The notes below the pieces were generated by a model. That model was not told the origin of the DNA and did not search any database. It saw nothing but the letters and a program-made list of their open reading frames with translations. A program made the position numbers and the translations under genes. Shown piece after piece: positions 58,199-64,000 of a stretch of DNA of 64,000 bases (position 1 is its first letter; each line of letters starts with the position of its first letter). Source of the stretch: Lachnospiraceae bacterium (GTDB taxonomy: Bacteria > Bacillota > Clostridia > Lachnospirales > Lachnospiraceae); contig JAGAPO010000004.1 of assembly GCA_017623215.1 (NCBI GenBank), positions 1 through 64,000 on the forward strand. Reading direction: 5' to 3'.

Positions 58199-60039
58199 TG
58201 TTTCGGTATCTAAAAAAGTATTGGGTATTTGCGCTTCTTGCGCCCCTGTTCATGATTGGAGAGGTATTGATGGATCTGGTACAGCCGAGGCTGATGAGTA
58301 CAATCATCGACGAAGGCGTGCTGGGACTCTCCAATCAGGGCGTGGGCGATCTGAAGCTAATTATCGTAACCGGGTTACAGATGATAGGACTGGTTGCAAT
58401 TGGAGGAACCTGCGGCGTATTGTGCGGGGTGTTTACCAATCTGTGCAGCCAGAATTTTGGTAATGACATGCGCAAGGCGGCGTTTCGCAAGATTATGGCG
58501 CTGTCGTTCGAACAGACAGATCAGTTCTCAACCGGTTCTTTGATCACACGGGTGACGAATGATATTACGCAGATTCAGAACATGGTATCGCAGTGTATCC
58601 GTGGATTTGTGCGGAATATTATGCTGTTCGCAGGCGGAATTGCGAGTATGATGCTGCTGGACATCAGCTTCGGTGTGGTGGTTGCGTGCGCGCTTCCGTT
58701 CCTGGTGATATGCGTGGCGTTCTTCCTTGCAAAGGTAACTCCGCTTTTCCGGGTTCTTCAAAAGAAGCTGGATCGGGTGAATTCGGTTATGCAGGAGAAC
58801 GTCGCGGGCTCCCGCGTTGTAAAGGCGTATGTGAAAGAGGAGTATGAAAAGAAACGCTTCGGAGATGCGAATGAGGATCTGGTGGGAACACAGCTGCGGA
58901 TTCTGACTCTGTCCGCCTATATGACGCCGGTTATGAATATTGTGCTGAATCTGTCGGTTGTTGCGGTTATCTATATCGGCGGAATTCGGGTAGAGCAGGG
59001 CGACGTAACGCCGGGCAGCGTTATGGCGGCGATTACATATTTATCGCAGATTCTGCATAGCGTAATGATGTTCGCTATGGTCTTCCAGACGATATCCAGA
59101 GGTACAGCTTCGTATCGAAGGGTCAAAGAGGTTATGGACTGCGTACCGGTTATCGCAGACGGCGAGGCGGCGATGATGAGCGGCGAAGCAGCGACGGTGA
59201 ACGCTGAGGCGGCATTGGCGGACGAGAAAGCGGGGCCGACGCACGGGAAAGCACCACGGAAAGGACCCAAGGGTGCTGCAGGAGGCCGCGTAGAATTCCG
59301 AAATGTGTCCTTCGCGTATCCGGGCAGCAGCGGCGAAGCGGTGCTGAACCATGTTAATCTGACCATAGAGCCGGGAGAGACACTTGCGATTCTTGGCGCG
59401 ACCGGAAGCGGAAAATCAAGCCTTGTCAACCTGATTCCACGGTTCTATGACGTAACAGAAGGGCAGGTGCTGGTGGACGGAGTGGATGTAAAGGATTGGA
59501 AGCTTACCGAGCTTCGCGATACGGTCGCAATCGCGCTGCAAAAGAGCGAGCTGTTCTCGACGACGATTCGAAAGAATCTGTTGTGGGGCGATTCGGAGGC
59601 GACAGAGGAAGAGCTTGAAAAGGCCGCGAAGGATGCACAGGCCGCGGAGTTCATTCATGCCAAATCGGAAGGATACGATACGATGGTTGCCGAAAAGGGC
59701 ATGAGCCTGTCAGGCGGTCAGAAGCAGAGACTTTCAATTACCCGCGCGCTGTTAAAGAATGCGAAGATTCTAATATTTGACGATTCCACGAGCGCACTGG
59801 ATCTGAAGACAGAGGCGAAGCTGTATGAGGCACTTCGGACGCATTATAAAGACGTAACCAAGATTATGATCGCGCAGCGAATCGCATCGGTAAAGGGTGC
59901 GAACCGAATTGCGGTGTTGGATAACGGAAATATTGTTGCGTGTGATTCGCATGAAAATCTGATGAAGAGCTGTGAGATCTATCAGGATATTTATCGATCA
60001 CAGCTGAAAGCAGGAACGGAGGTGAGCGCAGATGAGTGA
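58198..60039 (+). CDS. ABC exporter half-transporter (degenerate-site subunit)
   Basis: A 613-residue half-transporter: six membrane helices (~1-315) and an ATPase domain (~365-600). Walker A GATGSGKSS, signature LSGGQKQR and Walker B ILIFDDSTSALD, where the catalytic Glu after the Asp is replaced by Asp. This is the mark of the degenerate subunit in heterodimeric exporters such as TM287/288 or BmrCD. A low-complexity insert (GEAAMMSGEAATVNAEAALADE..., ~322-365) links the two domains. Start is GTG 58198 with AGGAGG upstream. Confidence 0.93.
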   Translation: MFRYLKKYWVFALLAPLFMIGEVLMDLVQPRLMSTIIDEGVLGLSNQGVGDLKLIIVTGLQMIGLVAIGGTCGVLCGVFTNLCSQNFGNDMRKAAFRKIMALSFEQTDQFSTGSLITRVTNDITQIQNMVSQCIRGFVRNIMLFAGGIASMMLLDISFGVVVACALPFLVICVAFFLAKVTPLFRVLQKKLDRVNSVMQENVAGSRVVKAYVKEEYEKKRFGDANEDLVGTQLRILTLSAYMTPVMNIVLNLSVVAVIYIGGIRVEQGDVTPGSVMAAITYLSQILHSVMMFAMVFQTISRGTASYRRVKEVMDCVPVIADGEAAMMSGEAATVNAEAALADEKAGPTHGKAPRKGPKGAAGGRVEFRNVSFAYPGSSGEAVLNHVNLTIEPGETLAILGATGSGKSSLVNLIPRFYDVTEGQVLVDGVDVKDWKLTELRDTVAIALQKSELFSTTIRKNLLWGDSEATEEELEKAAKDAQAAEFIHAKSEGYDTMVAEKGMSLSGGQKQRLSITRALLKNAKILIFDDSTSALDLKTEAKLYEALRTHYKDVTKIMIAQRIASVKGANRIAVLDNGNIVACDSHENLMKSCEIYQDIYRSQLKAGTEVSADE

Positions 60040-61864
60040 ACCAAATAAACAATCCGCACAGATGTCTGCACAGCCGATCCGCATGCCGGGAGGACGCGGG
60101 CCCCGTAATATGATGCAGCAGGTGGAGAAGCCGAAGGAAGGAAAGAAGACGCTTGGAAGGCTGATTCGGTATTTCCAGAAGGAAAAGAAGTTGGTGATCG
60201 GTCTGCTTGTGGTCGTTGTCGTACAGGTGCTGTGCTCCGTCTATGCGCCGAATCTGCAGAGTAAGGCGATTGACCGTATCACAGAGGGGGAATTCGACCT
60301 GCTTTCGAAGGTCCTAATCAGTATGCTGATCGTCTACGCGATCGCGGGACTCGCAACGTTATTTCAGAGCCTGTTAAGCGCGCATCTTAGCCAGAGAATG
60401 GTAAAACGAATGCGGGAGGATCTGTTCGGAAAGATTGTCAACCTTCCGATTAAATACCTGGATTCCCACCCGCACGGCGACATTATGAGCCGAATGACGA
60501 ACGATGTTGAGAACATTTCCAATACCGTGTCGCAGTCCTTAAGCTCGCTTGTGAGCGGTGTTCTGACGATTATTGGAACGGTTGCCATGATGGTATGGCA
60601 CTGTTGGCAGCTTGCGATTCTCTCCTGCGTCACTGTGGTACTGACGGTATTTGCAACCAAATTCCTCTCCGGGAAGATGAGAACCTTCTTCCGGAAGCGT
60701 CAGGTGCTGCTCGGCAGTCTGAACGGAACGGTAGAGGAGATGGTGACCGGTTATAAGACCGTAGTTGCATATAATCACCAGGATGAGGTCATTCAGGAAT
60801 TCGAGGATACCTCGGATCAGCTGACCAAGGTTGGTATCATCGCGGAGATTTTCGGCGGTTCGATGGGACCGGTCATGAATGTAATTAACAATATTGGTTT
60901 TGTGATTATCGCGGCATTCGGAGGATATTTTGCGATTAACGGAATGATCTCCATCGGTGTTATTTCCGCATTCATCGTGTATGCGAAGCAATTCGGACGG
61001 CCGATTAATGAGATTGCCCAGCTCTATGGCCAGATTCAGACCGCCATTGCGGGCGCGGAGCGAGTATTTGCAATTATGGATGAGCCGGAGGAGGATAAGG
61101 GCGGCAGCAAGGATATGGAGAAGGCGAAAGGCGTTATTTCGTTCCGAAATGTGAACTTCTCGTATGTGCCGGGCAAGCAGGTGCTGTACGATTTCGACCT
61201 GGATATCTACGCGGGACATAAGGTTGCACTGGTTGGCGCGACCGGAAGCGGTAAGACAACGGTTGTTAATCTGTTAATGCGTTTTTATGATATTGACAGC
61301 GGCGAGATTCTGATTGATGGAGTGAATATCAAAGATATTGACTGCAATGAGCTGCGCCGTAATACCGCGATTGTTCTCCAGGATACGGTGCTCTTCTCTG
61401 ATACGATTCGCAGCAATCTGAAATATTCGAATCCGCAGGCTTCCGATGAGGCGATGATCGAGGCGGCGAAGATGAGCAACAGCCATACTATGATCACCCG
61501 TCTTGCCAAAGGCTATGATACGGAGTTAACCGAGTCCGGTCAGAACTTAAGCCAGGGACAGAGACAGCTCTTGTCCATCGGCCGCGCATTCCTTGCAGAT
61601 CCTAAGATTCTGATTCTCGACGAGGCAACTTCAAGCGTTGATACCCGTACCGAGAAGCATATCCAGGATGCTATGGTGCGGTTGATGAAGGATCGCACCA
61701 GCGTTATTATTGCGCATCGTCTTTCTACGATTCAGGACGCGGATTTCATCGTCGTTATGGACCAGGGACGTATCGTGGAGACCGGTAATCACGAGGAACT
61801 GATCGAGAAGAAGGGACGTTATTACGAGCTTTATATGACGCAATTTGCGGGAAATGCGATCTAA
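60032..61864 (+). CDS. ABC exporter half-transporter (canonical-site subunit)
   Basis: A 610-residue partner overlapping the first by 8 bases. Six membrane helices (~45-340) and an ATPase domain with GATGSGKTT (Walker A), NLSQGQRQL (signature) and ILILDEATSSVD (Walker B with the catalytic Glu). It should complete the consensus ATP site of a heterodimer for multidrug or lipid export. Confidence 0.94.
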   Translation: MSEPNKQSAQMSAQPIRMPGGRGPRNMMQQVEKPKEGKKTLGRLIRYFQKEKKLVIGLLVVVVVQVLCSVYAPNLQSKAIDRITEGEFDLLSKVLISMLIVYAIAGLATLFQSLLSAHLSQRMVKRMREDLFGKIVNLPIKYLDSHPHGDIMSRMTNDVENISNTVSQSLSSLVSGVLTIIGTVAMMVWHCWQLAILSCVTVVLTVFATKFLSGKMRTFFRKRQVLLGSLNGTVEEMVTGYKTVVAYNHQDEVIQEFEDTSDQLTKVGIIAEIFGGSMGPVMNVINNIGFVIIAAFGGYFAINGMISIGVISAFIVYAKQFGRPINEIAQLYGQIQTAIAGAERVFAIMDEPEEDKGGSKDMEKAKGVISFRNVNFSYVPGKQVLYDFDLDIYAGHKVALVGATGSGKTTVVNLLMRFYDIDSGEILIDGVNIKDIDCNELRRNTAIVLQDTVLFSDTIRSNLKYSNPQASDEAMIEAAKMSNSHTMITRLAKGYDTELTESGQNLSQGQRQLLSIGRAFLADPKILILDEATSSVDTRTEKHIQDAMVRLMKDRTSVIIAHRLSTIQDADFIVVMDQGRIVETGNHEELIEKKGRYYELYMTQFAGNAI

Positions 61865-62005
61865 AAGAAGAACAGATGTGAGAGGAGACAGAGGCGGCCG
61901 TATCTGATTACATCCGAGTTTTATCGGAAGTGCCGCCGGAAATAATAAGGGGAGAGGGTAGTAATTTGAAATATGAATTCATAGAATAGCAAGAGGATGG
62001 AAAAG

Positions 62006-63370
62006 ATGAATGACACAAAAAGTAAGACAACAGACAAAAAGCAAAATATGACAACAGGGAATCCAGGCAGAGCGCTTTTGTTCTTTGCTATTCCGATGAT
62101 TCTGGGCAATTTGCTGCAGCAGTTCTATAATACGGTGGATTCGATTATTGTCGGACGGTTCGTCGGGGAGGATGCGCTGGCGGCGGTTGGAGCATCGTAT
62201 TCACTGACTACGGTATTTGTTATGGTCGCGATTGGAGGAGGAATTGGAGCGTCGGTTATTACGGCGCAGTATCTGGGAGCGAGGGAGTATGGCCATGTGA
62301 AAACCTCGATTTTTACAGCGCTGCTTACCTTCCTTAGTATCAGTATTGTGCTTGCCCTGTTCGGCTTCGCCGCAAACCGGGCGATCCTTACGGCGCTGAA
62401 GACGCCCGCGAACATTTTGGATTCGGCGGTGATGTATCTGCAGATCTATTTTCTTGGACTGCCGTTTTTGTTCATGTATAATATTCTGACTTCGATTTTT
62501 AACGCACTTGGGGAATCGAAGGTGCCGCTGTATCTGCTGATCTTCTCGTCGGTTACAAATATTGTATTAGACCTGCTGGCAGTCGGCGTGCTTGGCTGGG
62601 GCGTGGCAGGTGCCGCAGCGGCAACGGTATTTGCGCAGGGATTGGCGGCAGTAATTTTGTTCTGTCTGCTGATGCAGAAAATCAGGGGTCTGGAAGAAGC
62701 AAGGGTTCCGATTTACGACCGGAAAATGCTCGCAAAGATGGTTAAAGTTGCAGTTCCCTCCATTCTTCAGCAGTCCATCGTATCGATCGGAATGCTTCTG
62801 GTGCAGTCCGTCGTAAATGGCTTTGGATCGTCTGTGCTGGCAGGCTATTCTGCGGGAACGCGAATTGAATCGATCTGTGTCGTCCCCATGATTGCACTGG
62901 GAAATGCGGTTTCAACCTTCACCGCGCAGAATATCGGTGCGGGAAAGCCGGAGCGGGTCAAGGAAGGGTATCGGGCCGGATATGTGATTGTAGGTGTGTT
63001 TGCGGTAGTGCTTTGTCTGGCCCTTGTTCTTGGAAAGAATCCGATTATCTCGGCATTTGTTGATGCGGAGGACGGCAGACTGGCCTTCGAGACCGGAACC
63101 GGCTATCTATCGTTCATTGCATGGTTCTTTGTGCTGATTGGTCTGAAGGCGCTGACGGATGGTGTCCTGCGGGGTTCTGGAGATGTGGTGGTGTTCACAA
63201 TCGCGAATCTGTGCAATTTGGCCGTCCGGGTATTTGTGGCCTTTCGATTCGCGCCGATCTGGGGAGTTCAGGCGGTGTGGTTCGCGGTTCCCATGGGATG
63301 GTGCACGAACTATGTGATATCCTTTGTCCGGTATCTGACCGGAAAGTGGAGTAAGAGGCAGCTGATATAG
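62006..63370 (+). CDS. MATE family efflux transporter
   Basis: A 454-residue twelve-helix exporter. Landmarks: LLFFAIPMILGNLLQQFYN and the VDSIIVGRFVGEDALAAVGAS segment in the first half and the repeated pattern in the second (VAVPSILQQSIVSIGMLLVQSVVNGFGSSVLAGY). GAGG nine bases before ATG 62006 favours it over 61997. It follows the ABC exporter by ~140 bases but is probably not strictly cotranscribed. Confidence 0.93.
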   Translation: MNDTKSKTTDKKQNMTTGNPGRALLFFAIPMILGNLLQQFYNTVDSIIVGRFVGEDALAAVGASYSLTTVFVMVAIGGGIGASVITAQYLGAREYGHVKTSIFTALLTFLSISIVLALFGFAANRAILTALKTPANILDSAVMYLQIYFLGLPFLFMYNILTSIFNALGESKVPLYLLIFSSVTNIVLDLLAVGVLGWGVAGAAAATVFAQGLAAVILFCLLMQKIRGLEEARVPIYDRKMLAKMVKVAVPSILQQSIVSIGMLLVQSVVNGFGSSVLAGYSAGTRIESICVVPMIALGNAVSTFTAQNIGAGKPERVKEGYRAGYVIVGVFAVVLCLALVLGKNPIISAFVDAEDGRLAFETGTGYLSFIAWFFVLIGLKALTDGVLRGSGDVVVFTIANLCNLAVRVFVAFRFAPIWGVQAVWFAVPMGWCTNYVISFVRYLTGKWSKRQLI

Positions 63371-63399
63371 AAAGCCGGAGGGAAACCTCCGGCTTTCTA
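63368..63399. terminator. Bidirectional hairpin between convergent genes
   Basis: TAGAAAGCCGGAGG and CCTCCGGCTTTCTA form a perfect 14-bp stem with a GAAA tetraloop, overlapping the stop of the MATE gene. There is no long T tract on either side. Confidence 0.7.
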
Positions 63400-63419
63400 T
63401 ACCTTATTCGAATACGGTC

Positions 63420-64000
63420 CTACAGCGGCTTACACAGCGCGATCAGATCTTCGACTCTTGCGGTTGCAAGGCATTCAACCGTATCGGAAGCGCCGTAATA
63501 GATCTTGACTTCGCCGTCATCCTCCAGGATCATGCCGCCCGGGAAGATAACATTGGTGCGAAAGCCATCTTCGGTCTCCCAGTAGGTCTCGGGAGTAATC
63601 AGCGGTTCTCTGGACATGCCGATGATGCGGGTTGGATCTTCCAGATCCAGAAGCATGATACCGGCATTGTAACACTTTTTCCAGGATTTTTCCCAGCCGA
63701 ACTTGCCGCGGGCCGGGTCGATGTGAACGGCGTGGAAGAGAACCAGCCAGCCGGCGTCGGTCTTAATAGGCGGAGCGGCGGGGCCGGTCTTGTCGTTGCA
63801 GAACGGAACATCCTCGACCGGGAGCAGCAGGGAGGAATCGCCCCAGTAGCGCAGGTCGGGCGAGAAGGAGATCCAGGTATCGAACCGATCCTTGCCGCCA
63901 CGGGAATAGACCGGGAACGGGCGCTCAAGGCGAACATAGCGGCCGCCGATCTTCTCGGGGAACAGCACCATATTGCGGTTATCCGGCGCGGTCAGGGACA
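63420..64000 (-). CDS. GH130 glycoside phosphorylase (partial, C-terminal part)
   Basis: The C-terminal ~193 residues of a family 130 enzyme: NRNMVLFPEKIGGRYVRLERPFP, FSPDLRYWGDSSLLLP, PPIKTDAGWLVLFHAV and VIFPGGMILEDDGEVKIYYGASD are typical of the five-bladed beta-propeller mannoside/mannooligosaccharide phosphorylases. The gene enters from the right edge of the window, so the start is missing. It probably cleaves beta-mannosides with phosphate. Confidence 0.92.
   Translation of the reverse strand, partial: SLTAPDNRNMVLFPEKIGGRYVRLERPFPVYSRGGKDRFDTWISFSPDLRYWGDSSLLLPVEDVPFCNDKTGPAAPPIKTDAGWLVLFHAVHIDPARGKFGWEKSWKKCYNAGIMLLDLEDPTRIIGMSREPLITPETYWETEDGFRTNVIFPGGMILEDDGEVKIYYGASDTVECLATARVEDLIALCKPL

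Overview
The window looks like chromosomal DNA from a gut-type, glycan-degrading, spore-former-lineage Firmicute, most likely a member of the Lachnospiraceae. The evidence is a mid-range G+C content, strong AGGAGG ribosome binding sites, canonical TTGACA-17-TATAAT promoters, a tRNA-Asn/tRNA-Cys pair, a glycine riboswitch before a sodium symporter, and a dense set of intracellular glycosidases (GH95, GH29, GH3, GH28-like, GH130). No genus can be fixed from sequence reading alone. I see no prophage, insertion sequence or CRISPR array.

Layout. 1-300: the 3' end of a 23S rRNA gene and a terminator, with no 5S gene following. 0.4-2.1 kb: a Crp/Fnr regulator convergent with a short-chain dehydrogenase. 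2.4-2.65 kb: tRNA-Asn and tRNA-Cys. 2.8-9.9 kb: a sulfur/PLP block: pdxS-pdxT (PLP synthase), two PLP-dependent trans-sulfuration enzymes, a LysR regulator, a rhodanese-TtcA-like tRNA thiolase fusion and TcdA. 9.9-11.5 kb: a sodium:amino-acid symporter under a singlet glycine riboswitch. 11.6-14.6 kb: an esterase remnant, a MATE exporter, a small acidic protein and a lipoprotein. 15-22 kb: GH95 fucosidase, Asp/Glu racemase-like protein, SIS isomerase, ROK kinase and a vWA protein. 22-28.4 kb (minus strand): an AlbA_2/ATPase regulator behind a remarkable 14-copy, ~20.5-bp-phased repeat array, an FAD oxidoreductase and a domain-permuted GH3. 28.6-30.3 kb: a PII-like protein with a CPA2 antiporter. 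30.4-36 kb: an unknown nuclease-fold-like protein, a beta-helix GH28-like enzyme, GH29 fucosidase and M18 aminopeptidase. About 35.95-36.16 kb: a strongly promoted, highly structured orphan RNA. 36.3-40.5 kb: an SGNH protein, two alpha/beta hydrolases and an ATP-grasp ligase. 40.9-43.8 kb (minus): ADP-ribosylglycohydrolase, exonuclease III, STM3941-like protein. 43.9-46.1 kb: hflK-hflC behind a palindrome-controlled promoter. 46.3-49.2 kb (minus): a degenerate-GGDEF/EAL phosphodiesterase and a secreted repeat protein. 49.3-55.8 kb: a complete oligopeptide-type ABC importer with a long leader. 56-57.2 kb: a truncated Zn-alcohol dehydrogenase and a DUF2971 protein. 57.3-61.9 kb: a MarR regulator with a heterodimeric ABC exporter. 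62-63.4 kb: a second MATE exporter. 63.4 kb to the end: a partial GH130 phosphorylase.

How the parts fit. PdxST makes PLP beside two PLP enzymes of cysteine/methionine metabolism, followed by rhodanese/thiolase and TcdA tRNA-modification genes that use sulfur or act on tRNA. Fucosidases, GH3 and the beta-helix enzyme point to breakdown of host or plant oligosaccharides inside the cell, with SIS/ROK sugar-phosphate steps nearby. The most promising candidates for undescribed biology are the phased repeat array at 23592-23870, the orphan RNA at 35951-36158, the esterase/esterase/ATP-grasp gene set, the PII-like/antiporter pair and the Cys-rich vWA protein.
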